Numbered from the stretch's first letter, positions 7,211 through 14,676 are shown. The stretch is DNA of 17,083 bases from Clostridia bacterium (GCA_017559885.1 JAFYQN010000136.1:1-17083); one strand, 5' to 3'. Made by a program: numbers and translations. Notes: generated from the sequence alone by a model not told the origin.

Positions 7211-7572
7211 GAGGAATTTTTTGTTTTGGAAAGTAGTTCCTTGACACCCAGTAAAATCAAAAAGACTCCAAATGCTTTTGATATAAAATTGCCGCCTATA
7301 AAACCTGTCAAATAAAAGCCACCCACAGCTCCCAAAGCGCCACCAAAAGCCAGCGGTAAAGTAACACTCCATTTAATTTGCTTTTTTATAGCGTAAATTA
7401 CTACGGCGACCGATGCAATTGGTATAAAAAATAGAAGGTTTATTCCCTGTGCGCGCAGTTGCTCGACGTCTTTAAAAACGGTAAGATAAATTATAAGCAC
7501 GGCGCCGCCACCAAGCCCCATACCACCGATAATCCCCGACAAAAGCCCTGCTAAAAGGGCGGCGATATTCAT
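7207..7572 (-). CDS. TSUP-family (TauE/SafE) membrane transporter, second half-size subunit
   Basis: The 121-residue, very hydrophobic protein carries the family repeat signature near its N-terminus (GLLSGIIGGMGLGGGAVLI) and about four membrane helices. TSUP proteins export or import sulfite, sulfonates and related anions, and normally have about 250 residues in two homologous halves. Here each half is its own gene. This ATG overlaps the stop of the upstream half by four bases (ATGA), so the two are translationally coupled and probably form a heterodimer. The reading frame is intact and has its own start, which argues against a simple frameshift in a longer gene. The substrate cannot be predicted. 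Confidence 0.85.
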   Translation of the reverse strand: MNIAALLAGLLSGIIGGMGLGGGAVLIIYLTVFKDVEQLRAQGINLLFFIPIASVAVVIYAIKKQIKWSVTLPLAFGGALGAVGGFYLTGFIGGNFISKAFGVFLILLGVKELLSKTKNSS

Positions 7573-7931
7573 CGTGTTAGCCCCCGTATACCTGCGTAAA
7601 TCATAAATGCGGCAAACACTTTTTGTAAAAGCGCGTTAGAAAACTTTTGCAAAGCAAAGGTTGCTATTATAGAGCCGATAATCCCCGTCGGAACAAAGGC
7701 AAAACTATCGCTTAAAGTGACGGTGCCTTTTGCAAGATAAAGTATTGCGCTCAGTAGGGTAATGGGCAGTATTACGGCAACGGCGTTTGAGTGGGCGCTT
7801 TTTTGGTCGAGACCACATTTTTTAAGAAGCGGCACGGCAATCATACCGCCGCCTGCGCCAAACACACCATTTACAAGACCGACGGCAACACCGAGCGAGG
7901 CAGATTTTAAATGTTGTTTAACGTTATTCAT
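7569..7931 (-). CDS. TSUP-family (TauE/SafE) membrane transporter, first half-size subunit
   Basis: The protein has about 120 residues and again carries the family signature near its start (GLVNGVFGAGGGMIAVPLL), followed by SNAVAVILPITLLSAILY and a last hydrophobic helix. It pairs with the downstream half-size TSUP gene through a four-base overlap. I chose the ATG at 7931, which is preceded by GGTGA at a suitable distance and begins close to the first helix as in homologues. In-frame ATGs at 7964, 7958 and 7943 would add up to 11 residues but lack a convincing ribosome binding site. The pair is oriented toward lexA and divergent from the membrane protein at 8050. Confidence 0.83.
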   Translation of the reverse strand: MNNVKQHLKSASLGVAVGLVNGVFGAGGGMIAVPLLKKCGLDQKSAHSNAVAVILPITLLSAILYLAKGTVTLSDSFAFVPTGIIGSIIATFALQKFSNALLQKVFAAFMIYAGIRGLTR

Positions 7932-7977
7932 ATAATTCACCATAATTATCTTTGCCATATACAACTGAAAAATGCTA

Positions 7978-8006
7978 TTGTAATATATAAAAATAAATGA
8001 TATAAT
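7978..8006 (+). promoter_or_regulatory. Sigma-A promoter for the 8050 gene and its downstream partners
   Basis: TTGTAA (7978-7983), a 17-nt spacer and a consensus TATAAT (8001-8006) precede the ATG at 8050. A second overlapping TATAAT occurs at 8006-8011. The ribosome binding site is AGAGGT just before the start. Confidence 0.7.
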
Positions 8007-8049
8007 ATAATGAATTTATATTCGCTTTAATAAAAATAGAGGTATATTT

Positions 8050-8739
8050 ATGACTGTATCATTTTTTGCTTTGCTTATTGTGGTTTTAAGCGCAGTTTTG
8101 GCGCAGTACAAACAACTGCAAATATTACAACAACATTCATATTCGCTCACGACGTATTTTAAGTGGGTGTGGCAATCGTATACAATACAACTTGCTTTAA
8201 GCACGATTGCGTATTGCGGCATTACACTCTTGTTTTCGAAAAACAAGGATTGGTTTGCGTTAATAATCGCGGTTTTAATTCTTGTCGCGCGTGTTGTGTC
8301 GACCATTATGACACAAAAAACACAAAGCGTTAAATTAATATTTACCGCGCGCGCAAAACGTCTTTACGTTGCGGCGATAGTGATTTTGTTTATATCGTTA
8401 TTTATTAGTGTATTAACCAACACCGATGCGGCGCAAAGCGTAGAGCAAATAGGCAAAAATATATTCTTGTTCCCCGATATAATGGTAAGCGAAATATCGC
8501 GAACTGTTTGCACGGTGTTATCTGTTATATCTCCGCTTTTAACCTTGGTTGTTTGGGTGGTAACCCTGCCTATAGAAAAGTTACTTGACAAAAAGAAAAC
8601 AGACGATGTAAACGTCGTTTCGCAAGAGATAGAAGACAATGAAACCGCAACCGAAACCGAGCAAGAAGTTGATGTTCCTGATTACACCTATGAATCGTTG
8701 TTAAAAGAATATGACGACAGCAAAGGAGCAAAGTTTTAA
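8050..8739 (+). CDS. Membrane protein resembling the N-terminal membrane domain of MurF-like ligases, ligase domain absent
   Basis: The 229-residue protein has about five membrane helices: about 1-18, 43-62, 67-87, 106-124 and 150-175. Three stretches recall the membrane domain fused ahead of MurF-type Mur ligases in many Clostridia. These are LQILQQHSYSLTTYFKW (23-39), FTARAKRLY (98-106) and SPLLTLVVWVVTLPIEK (161-177). In those fusions the PIEK segment is followed by the ATP-grip GITGSxGKTST ligase. Here it is followed only by an acidic, probably disordered tail of about 50 residues, and the next gene is unrelated. The stop overlaps the start of the CDF gene by one base (TAATG), so the two are translationally coupled. 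Function is unknown. A role at the membrane in cell-wall precursor assembly, or a scaffold for the CDF protein, are both guesses. The family comparison is from memory. Confidence 0.6.
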   Translation: MTVSFFALLIVVLSAVLAQYKQLQILQQHSYSLTTYFKWVWQSYTIQLALSTIAYCGITLLFSKNKDWFALIIAVLILVARVVSTIMTQKTQSVKLIFTARAKRLYVAAIVILFISLFISVLTNTDAAQSVEQIGKNIFLFPDIMVSEISRTVCTVLSVISPLLTLVVWVVTLPIEKLLDKKKTDDVNVVSQEIEDNETATETEQEVDVPDYTYESLLKEYDDSKGAKF

Positions 8740-9923
8740 TGACGGCGCTACTTATAAAATTATTTGTAAAAAACTACTCCGACACAAAAAATATTGCCGT
8801 TCGGAGTCGCTACGGAAATTTGGGTAGCGCGGTTGGTATTACCGCCAATATTTTGCTTAGCATTATAAAAATAGCGATTGGCTTTTTTGTTGGCAGTCTT
8901 TCAATTATTGCCGACGGTTTTAACAATCTTGCCGACGTTGGTTCGTCGGTCGTAACACTTATCGGATTTAAACTTGCAAACAAACCTGCCGACCGTCACC
9001 ATCCTTTTGGTCACGGAAGAATGGAATATATATCGGCATTTATCGTATCGTTTTTGATACTGCTTGTAGGTTTTGAACTGCTTAAAGATTCAGTGTCAAC
9101 CCTTGCAAGCGGCGCGGCGGCACCTGTGTTTTCGGATATATCAATCGCAATACTTGTAATATCAATCGTTGTAAAAACGTGGCTTTATTTCTTTAATAGA
9201 AAAATAGGCAAAACCATAAATTCTTCGGCGCTTATCGCCACCGCTAAAGACAGTCTTAACGACTGTATTGCAACGGGCGCAATTTTAGCGTCGGCAATTG
9301 TTACACGACTCTTTACCTTACCGTTTAATCTTGACGCGGTAATGGCGATTGTTGTGGCGCTATTTATACTTTGGTCGGGTTACTCTTCGGCAAAGGAAAC
9401 GCTTGATGAAATTTTGGGTGGTCCACCCGAAAAACAACTTATAAAAGATATAAATGATACTATTTTAAGCTTTGATGAATTTTACGGTATACATGACCTT
9501 ATAGTGCACGACTATGGTCCGGGCCGTCAGTTCGCATCGGTGCACGTAGAGGTGCCGCACAACGCGGACATTGTTGCCTGTCACGAAAAGATAGACCTTT
9601 GCGAAAAATTGGTATGTGAAAAACTTGGTGTTAATCTTGTTATACATATGGACCCTATTGATACCAATGACGAGTCGGTAACTGTAGCGCGCGAAAAGAT
9701 GGTTAAAGTTTTAAAGGAAATCGACGAAAAATTAACCCTTCACGATTTTCGTATGACACCTGCAAGCAGTACGCGCACAAACCTTATTTTTGATGTTGTG
9801 ATACCGTCTGCGGTAAAACTAAACCAAAAAGAACTTAATGAAATTATTTGTGAAAAAGCATACGAAGCCGACAAAACCTACGTGTGTGTAATAACTTTTG
9901 ATCAGGATTTTACCGGTCAATAA
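8739..9923 (+). CDS. Cation diffusion facilitator exporter, probably Mn-type
   Basis: The 394-residue protein is a complete CDF transporter: six membrane helices (to about residue 220) and a cytoplasmic C-terminal domain, here followed by the extra region (about 300-394) seen in many clostridial members. Helix 2 reads ADGFNNLADVGSS and helix 5 AKDSLNDC. By alignment to FieF the metal site is Asn62, Asp66, Asp171 and Asp175. An N-D/D-D set is the pattern described for manganese exporters of the MntE type, in contrast to the D-D/H-D set of the Zn/Fe transporter FieF. I therefore infer Mn2+ export in exchange for protons; the family is certain, the metal less so. The gene overlaps the preceding membrane-protein gene by one base. 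Confidence 0.93.
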   Translation: MTALLIKLFVKNYSDTKNIAVRSRYGNLGSAVGITANILLSIIKIAIGFFVGSLSIIADGFNNLADVGSSVVTLIGFKLANKPADRHHPFGHGRMEYISAFIVSFLILLVGFELLKDSVSTLASGAAAPVFSDISIAILVISIVVKTWLYFFNRKIGKTINSSALIATAKDSLNDCIATGAILASAIVTRLFTLPFNLDAVMAIVVALFILWSGYSSAKETLDEILGGPPEKQLIKDINDTILSFDEFYGIHDLIVHDYGPGRQFASVHVEVPHNADIVACHEKIDLCEKLVCEKLGVNLVIHMDPIDTNDESVTVAREKMVKVLKEIDEKLTLHDFRMTPASSTRTNLIFDVVIPSAVKLNQKELNEIICEKAYEADKTYVCVITFDQDFTGQ

Positions 9924-9947
9924 AAAATAGATAAAGGATTGTTTTTT

Positions 9948-10919
9948 ATGAACTTTACTCCTGTTGATAATAGCGGTCGTGTAGACGGCTTTTGCCTTGT
10001 GAAGAGTGTCGAGGTTAAAACCTCGTCAAAGGGTGATACCTATCTCGATTTTACATTGGGCGATAGCACAGGCGAAATTAACGGCAAACTTTGGCGTTAT
10101 AGCGCCGCCGAGCACGGTGAATATAAAGCAAATGATATTGTAAAAATTCGCGGCACCATTTCACAGTACAACGGCGCCGACCAATTAAGAATAGAAAGAA
10201 TAAGACCCACAATAGAATCGGATAACGTGCATATTGAAGATTTTGTCCGCACAAGCGGTTACAGTTCAGAGCAAATGTACGACGAGCTTGTGAATATAGC
10301 AAACAGTTTTACAGATAATAATTTAAAACTGATTGTTACCACAATGCTTGCCGACAACCGCGAAAACCTGCTCTTTTGGCCTGCGGCATTTAAACTTCAT
10401 CACGCGCTTCGCGGCGGACTGCTAATGCACACCTTGTCAATTGTTCGTCTTTGCGAGAGCGTTTGTGGTGTTTATCCGTTTATTGACCGTGAACTTTTAC
10501 TTGCAGGCGCAATACTTCACGACATTTCAAAAATCGACGAATTTGACGTTAACGAGGCAGGTATTGCCGACGGATACACAATAGAAGGCAATCTTTTAGG
10601 TCATATTTCTATGGGCGCTACCAAGATTGACAAATACGCCGAAAGACTTGGCGTTGACCGTAGGGTGTCGGTATTGCTTCAGCATATGATACTTTCACAT
10701 CACGGCGAACCCGAATTTGGCGCGGCAGTAAGACCTATGTTTATCGAAGCCGAAGTGCTTTCGGAACTTGACCTTATGGATGCCCGCATTTACGAAATGC
10801 GTGAGGCGGTACAGGGCGCGGCGCCTAATGATTTTTCATCTCGCGTTTGGGCGCTTGATAACCGCAAACTCTTTAACCACACAAGAAGCGATTTGGAACT
10901 TGACCCCAAATTGTTTTAA
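9948..10919 (+). CDS. yhaM: 3'-5' exoribonuclease, YhaM family
   Basis: The 323-residue protein has an N-terminal OB-fold (about 8-90, with DTYLDFTLGDSTGEINGKLW) and a C-terminal HD domain. The HD domain shows AFKLHHALRGGLLMHTLS (His152, His161), LAGAILHDISKIDEF (His191-Asp192) and ILSHHGEPEFG. This order is that of YhaM, a metal-dependent 3'-5' exoribonuclease of Bacillota that trims RNA ends. The length fits the family (about 314 residues in Bacillus subtilis). I start at the ATG at 9948, which lies nine bases after AAAGGA; a TTG at 9939 is directly against the ribosome binding site and is unlikely. The gene lies 24 nt after the CDF gene. Confidence 0.93.
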   Translation: MNFTPVDNSGRVDGFCLVKSVEVKTSSKGDTYLDFTLGDSTGEINGKLWRYSAAEHGEYKANDIVKIRGTISQYNGADQLRIERIRPTIESDNVHIEDFVRTSGYSSEQMYDELVNIANSFTDNNLKLIVTTMLADNRENLLFWPAAFKLHHALRGGLLMHTLSIVRLCESVCGVYPFIDRELLLAGAILHDISKIDEFDVNEAGIADGYTIEGNLLGHISMGATKIDKYAERLGVDRRVSVLLQHMILSHHGEPEFGAAVRPMFIEAEVLSELDLMDARIYEMREAVQGAAPNDFSSRVWALDNRKLFNHTRSDLELDPKLF

Positions 10920-10953
10920 ACTATGCTTTAACAAAAGAAAGGAAGTAAAAATT

Positions 10954-11154
10954 ATGACAATTACAAAAGATATGATAGTAGGCGACGTTCTTGACATTGA
11001 TACAGGCGCTGCAAAATACTTTTTTGAAATAGGTATGCACTGTCTTGGTTGCCCTGCGTCTCGCGGCGAATCAATCGAGCAGGCATGCGCAGTTCACGGC
11101 GCAGACGTTGACGCTCTTGTAGCAAAACTTAACGCGTATTTTGCCGACAAATAA
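10954..11154 (+). CDS. DUF1858-domain small protein
   Basis: This 66-residue protein matches the DUF1858 family, small proteins found alone in many anaerobes and also fused to redox or hybrid-cluster proteins. The core is MIVGDVLDIDTGAAKYFFEIGMHCLGCPASRGESIEQACAVHG, seen here as three features: a helical N-terminus, a CxxC-like pair (Cys31 and Cys34 in MHCLGCP) and SIEQAC..HG. The ATG at 10954 follows a good AAAGGAAG ribosome binding site, and trmK starts two bases after its stop. Its function is unknown; the conserved cysteine pair suggests metal or Fe-S binding or a redox role. It is too short to be noticed by most long-ORF searches. Confidence 0.88.
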   Translation: MTITKDMIVGDVLDIDTGAAKYFFEIGMHCLGCPASRGESIEQACAVHGADVDALVAKLNAYFADK

Positions 11155-11156
11155 TT

Positions 11157-11831
11157 ATGGAACTTAGTAAGAGACTTTCTCTTATTGCCACGATGATAAA
11201 CGAGGGCAGTAGTGTTTGTGATGTTGGTACAGACCACGGCTATCTGCCCGCGTTTTTGTATTTGTCGGGCAAGTATAAAAGCGTATGCGCTACCGATATA
11301 AACCAAAAGCCGCTTGACTCGGCACGTAAAAACTTAGAGCGTTTGGGCGCTGGCGGAGTGCGACTTGTTTTGTGCGACGGACTCGCAAGCATAACCCGTC
11401 AAGATGCCGATACCGTTATAGTTGCAGGTATGGGCGGCGAGGTAATAAGCGGCATAATCTCTCGCGCCGACTTTTTGCGCGACAATACGGTAGAGATTAT
11501 TATGCAACCTACAACCGCCGCGAAAGAGTTAAGACATTTTTTGTCGCAAAACGGTTTTTTGGTTGAAATAGAATTACCGCTTCAAGAAAACGGAAAAATC
11601 TATTCTGTAATGAAGGCGCGTTATACGGGAAAACCCTACTCGCTTAGCAATGAGCAATCGGTAATAGGAATTTTAAAACCCGATAGTGACGATGCGATAC
11701 AGTACATACAAAAGCAATATAAAATTGCCCTTAAATGCGCCGATAGTCTTAAAGACGTATCGCACAAACAAGATGAGTATAAATACTATCTTGAACTTAG
11801 CAATAATTTAAAAAACATTTTAGGAGTTTAA
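11157..11831 (+). CDS. trmK: tRNA (adenine(22)-N1)-methyltransferase
   Basis: The 224-residue protein is a class I SAM methyltransferase with the TrmK signatures: VCDVGTDHGYLPAFL (Asp22, Asp26; SAM-binding motif I), CATDINQKPLDSAR, VAGMGGEVI (GMGG at 91-94) and IMQPTTAAKELRHFL (Gln117-Pro118). TrmK methylates A22 in tRNA-Ser and tRNA-Leu in Gram-positive bacteria. The C-terminal part is helical, as in the family. It begins two bases after the DUF1858 stop, with no strong ribosome binding site of its own, so it may rely on coupling. rqcH starts two bases after its stop. Confidence 0.94.
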   Translation: MELSKRLSLIATMINEGSSVCDVGTDHGYLPAFLYLSGKYKSVCATDINQKPLDSARKNLERLGAGGVRLVLCDGLASITRQDADTVIVAGMGGEVISGIISRADFLRDNTVEIIMQPTTAAKELRHFLSQNGFLVEIELPLQENGKIYSVMKARYTGKPYSLSNEQSVIGILKPDSDDAIQYIQKQYKIALKCADSLKDVSHKQDEYKYYLELSNNLKNILGV

Positions 11832-11833
11832 AA

Positions 11834-13552
11834 ATGGCTTTGGACGGCGGATTTTTACACACCGTGACAGACGAATTACAACAAGCAATTGATTGTCACG
11901 TAGATAAAATCTATCAGCCGGCACGTGACGTGCTGGTTTTGTTGTTGCGCAAAAAAGATTTTGCGCGCCGTCTTGTTTTAAGTGCAGTTTCTGGTACGGC
12001 TCGCGTTCACTTTACCGAGCAAAAATACGACAACCCCGAAACACCACCTATGTTTTGTATGCTTGCGCGCAAAATCTTTTCCTCGGCAAAGTTAATAAGC
12101 GTTGAGCAAAAGGGTCTTGAGCGCGTAATAGAATTCACTTTTAGTACAACAAACGAAATGGGCGACCGTATTTATCCTAAAATTGTATGCGAACTTATAA
12201 CGGGTAGCAGTAACGTTATTCTTGTGGGTGACGACGGTAAAATATACGACGCCGTTCATCGCAGTGATATAGAAAAAAGCGACCGACTTATAGTATCGGG
12301 CGCTACCTATCGCTATCCCGAGTGTCAAAACAAGATTAATATTCTTAACAGTGATACCGAAAGCGTATTAAAAGAAATTTTATTAAACAAAACAGAACTG
12401 TTATCTTCGGCTTTGCTAAAAACACTCGAAGGCGTATCTCCGCTTGTGTGCCGCGAGATTGCCGTTTGCGCTTTTGGCGAAGACGTTACGGTAGAAAGCA
12501 TAAAAGAAACGTCAAGTTTAAACGATGCGTTAAAAACTTTAAAAGATAATATTTTGTCGGGCAGGTTCGTTATGCTTTATAAGTCCGACAACACCCCTGC
12601 CGATTTTTGTTATATGCCAATTACGCAGTATGGCGGACTTTACACCTCAAAGAGTTTTAATACTCCGTCAGAACTTTTAGACGCTTTTTATTTTGAGCGC
12701 GAAAATGCCGCTCGCATTCATAAAGCGTCGTCCGATATTACAAAACTTTTGTCAAATCTTACTACTCGCGCGCGTCGCCGAATGGCAATACGTCAAAAAG
12801 AACTCCAGAAAAGTCGCGACCGCGAAGACATTAGAATAAAGGGCGAACTCATAAAAGCAAATCTTTACGCAATAACGCCCGGCAGTAGTGTGGCGCGTGT
12901 GCAAAACTATTATGATGAGAATTTGTCGTTAATCGAAATACCGCTTGACCCTGCTTTGTCGCCTCACCAAAACGCGGCAAAGTACTTTAAAGATTACAAA
13001 AGAAGTTGTGGCGCGGCGCAGTCACTTGGCGCGCTTATTGAAAACGATATGCAAGAGATAGAGTATCTTGAATCTGTAAGCGAGAGTTTGTCTCGTTGTA
13101 AAACGCTTGCCGACCTTGCCGAGATAAGAGAAGAATTGTCCCTTGGCGGATACGTTAAGCAAACTGTCAAAAAACAACCTCGCAAAAAAACGCAACCTCA
13201 ACTTGATGAATATACGTCGGTCGAGGGTTACCGCATACTTGTTGGCAAAAACAATTTGCAAAACGACTATATTACCTGTACGCTCGCAAATAAAGGCGAT
13301 ATGTGGTTTCACACCAAAAATATTCACGGCTCGCACGTGGTGGTGTTTTGCGGCGGTAATGAGTTAAGCAATGAAACCATAACCTTTGCCGCGCGTCTTG
13401 CCGCAAAAAATTCCAAAGCGGCAACCTCGTCAAACGTGCCCGTTGATTACACCCCCATAAAATACGTAAAAAAACCAAACGGCGCCAAGGCAGGTATGGT
13501 AATTTACACAACCAATAAAACAATTTTTGTTACACCGGAGGACAATTTATGA
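11834..13552 (+). CDS. rqcH: RqcH, ribosome quality-control NFACT protein
   Basis: The 572-residue protein is a full-length RqcH, which binds stalled 50S subunits and directs C-terminal alanine tailing of nascent chains. It has an NFACT-N domain (about 1-180: MALDGGFLHTVTDEL, RVHFTEQKYDNPETPPMFCM), a middle helical and coiled-coil part (about 280-440) and a C-terminal NFACT-R domain (GYRILVGKNNLQNDYIT, MWFHTKNIHGSHVVV, VDYTPIKYVKKPNGAKAG). The functionally important Asp97-Arg98 pair of the Bacillus protein aligns with Glu96-Arg97 here (QKGLERVIEF), a conservative change. A good AGGAG site precedes the start. The stop overlaps the next start by four bases (ATGA). Older annotations call this family fibronectin-binding protein. 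Confidence 0.95.
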   Translation: MALDGGFLHTVTDELQQAIDCHVDKIYQPARDVLVLLLRKKDFARRLVLSAVSGTARVHFTEQKYDNPETPPMFCMLARKIFSSAKLISVEQKGLERVIEFTFSTTNEMGDRIYPKIVCELITGSSNVILVGDDGKIYDAVHRSDIEKSDRLIVSGATYRYPECQNKINILNSDTESVLKEILLNKTELLSSALLKTLEGVSPLVCREIAVCAFGEDVTVESIKETSSLNDALKTLKDNILSGRFVMLYKSDNTPADFCYMPITQYGGLYTSKSFNTPSELLDAFYFERENAARIHKASSDITKLLSNLTTRARRRMAIRQKELQKSRDREDIRIKGELIKANLYAITPGSSVARVQNYYDENLSLIEIPLDPALSPHQNAAKYFKDYKRSCGAAQSLGALIENDMQEIEYLESVSESLSRCKTLADLAEIREELSLGGYVKQTVKKQPRKKTQPQLDEYTSVEGYRILVGKNNLQNDYITCTLANKGDMWFHTKNIHGSHVVVFCGGNELSNETITFAARLAAKNSKAATSSNVPVDYTPIKYVKKPNGAKAGMVIYTTNKTIFVTPEDNL

Positions 13553-14328
13553 AAATAGGAATATCAAGTTCATGCCTTTATCCTATGTATACCGAAGAGT
13601 CCTTTCGTCTTATAGCACAACAAGGGGTACAACTTAGCGAAATATTTTTTAACGCTAATTGCGAACTTGAACCACCATTTATAAAACAACTTTGCGATAT
13701 AAAAAATGAATACGGTATAGAGATTAAAAGCGTTCATCCAACCATGTCGCTTGCCGAGTCGTTTATGCTTTTTTCAAACTATGACCGCCGTTTTAACGAG
13801 GGGATAGAGATTTTTAAACGCTACGGTGAAATAGCGGCTCAGCTTGACGCAAAATACGTTATTATGCATGGCGGCAAATATAACGGTACAATGGACAACC
13901 ACGGTTACTTTGACCGATTTGCTCGCGTTGCCGAAGCGGTAAAACAAAACGGCGCAACACTACTTCAAGAAAACGTGGTAAACTTTCGCGCGGGCAGTCT
14001 TGAAGCGCTCGAGGATATGTCAAATTATTTAGGTGACCAAGTAAACTTTTGTCTTGACGTAAAGCAAAGTATACGAGGCGGTTATTCGCCTTATGACGTT
14101 TTGCATTTGTTGGGTTCAAAAATCAAACATCTTCATATAAGCGATAATAATGACAAATACGACTGTATGTTACCACTTGACGGTAACTTCAATTTTAAAA
14201 ATTTTTTAACCGAAGCAATAGATTGCGGTTATACGGGCGATGCCGTTATCGAGGTTTATCGCGCGGCATTTGATGAGCCACAAGAGCTGTTTTGGTCGCA
14301 CAAAAAACTGCTTAAAAATATTTTTTAA
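13549..14328 (+). CDS. Sugar phosphate isomerase/epimerase, xylose isomerase-like TIM barrel
   Basis: The 259-residue protein has the AP-endonuclease-2/xylose isomerase-like TIM barrel layout. Probable metal ligands are Glu141 (LLQENV), Asp170 (FCLDVKQ), His196 (HLHISDN) and Glu235 (VIEVYR). His107 (VIMHGGK) is also conserved in position. The length is typical. The start overlaps the rqcH stop by four bases, so it is translated in coupling with rqcH, although no functional link is known to me. The substrate cannot be named. No strong GC-rich terminator follows; an A/T-rich stretch (14318-14344) leads into the 5S promoter. Confidence 0.85.
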   Translation: MKIGISSSCLYPMYTEESFRLIAQQGVQLSEIFFNANCELEPPFIKQLCDIKNEYGIEIKSVHPTMSLAESFMLFSNYDRRFNEGIEIFKRYGEIAAQLDAKYVIMHGGKYNGTMDNHGYFDRFARVAEAVKQNGATLLQENVVNFRAGSLEALEDMSNYLGDQVNFCLDVKQSIRGGYSPYDVLHLLGSKIKHLHISDNNDKYDCMLPLDGNFNFKNFLTEAIDCGYTGDAVIEVYRAAFDEPQELFWSHKKLLKNIF

Positions 14329-14346
14329 AAATTTTTAAAAAAAGTG

Positions 14347-14375
14347 TTGACAAATGAAACGCCTTGTTGTATAAT
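14347..14375 (+). promoter_or_regulatory. Consensus promoter of the solitary 5S rRNA gene
   Basis: A perfect TTGACA (14347-14352), 17-nt spacer and perfect TATAAT (14370-14375) lie 34 nt before the 5S gene. The leader between them can form a hairpin (14379-14388 with 14396-14407), which may be a processing signal. Confidence 0.92.
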
Positions 14376-14409
14376 CACTTTTGCCGTCTGAGAAGGGCGG
14401 CGCAAAATA

Positions 14410-14525
14410 GTCGGTGTTGATTGCGGTGAGGGTCCACCTGTTCCCATACCGAACACAGAAGTTAAGCTCACTTGCGCTGAAGATACTTGGCGGGCAGCTG
14501 CCTGGGAAAATAAGTAGATGCCGAC
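14410..14525 (+). rRNA. rrf: 5S ribosomal RNA, solitary
   Basis: The approximately 116-nt gene has the universally conserved 5S core CCGAACACAGAAGTTAAGC (about 14450-14468), followed by the loop E and helix IV region (GAAGATACTTGGCGGG). Helix I closes between GTCGGTG (14410-14416) and TGCCGAC (14519-14525), with two G-U pairs, which sets the ends. It has its own consensus promoter and intrinsic terminator and no 16S or 23S sequence upstream, where protein genes run to 14328. Ends are accurate to a few bases. Confidence 0.95.
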
Positions 14526-14527
14526 AC

Positions 14528-14562
14528 AAAAAAGAACTAAGCAACCGCTTAGTTCTTTTTTT
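14528..14562 (+). terminator. Intrinsic terminator of the 5S gene
   Basis: A perfect inverted repeat (14528-14542 and 14547-14561, core AAGAACTAAGC, four-base loop AACC) ends in a run of seven T, three bases after the mature 5S end. Confidence 0.92.
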
Positions 14563-14564
14563 AT

Positions 14565-14604
14565 CCAATCCGAAAGGATTGGTATGTCATCATCCGCAAG
14601 GATG
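14565..14604. repeat. Two tandem GNRA-capped hairpins
   Basis: Between the 5S terminator and the dnaD promoter lie two compact stem-loops with a shared core TCCGNAAGGA. They are CCAATCC-GAAA-GGATTGG (14565-14582) and CATCC-GCAA-GGATG (14591-14604), separated by TATGTCAT. Both loops are GNRA tetraloops. They are not needed as terminators for the 5S gene, which already has one. Confidence 0.75.
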
Positions 14605-14614
14605 TATTTTTATC

Positions 14615-14643
14615 TTTACAAAAAATAACTATACATGTATAAT
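14615..14643 (+). promoter_or_regulatory. Sigma-A promoter of dnaD-dnaC-RAYT
   Basis: TTTACA (14615-14620), a 17-nt spacer and TATAAT (14638-14643) precede the start at 14677. The -10 overlaps a 12-bp palindrome TATACATGTATA (14630-14641) that could be an operator or chance in A/T-rich DNA. Confidence 0.7.
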
Positions 14644-14676
14644 ATATATACAATTATAAAAAAGGGGGCTATCAAA

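Noticed and set aside
7207..7931. The two TSUP genes as one gene broken by a frameshift
   Set aside because: Each half has its own start, its own glycine-rich repeat and a normal ATGA overlap; nothing suggests a sequencing error.
10658..10668. GTAGGG inside yhaM as a further REP copy
   Set aside because: There is no palindrome after it; the codons fit the conserved protein.
14335..14659. Open frames on both strands across the 5S region
   Set aside because: They cover the 5S rRNA gene, its promoter and its terminator; the RNA gene explains the sequence.
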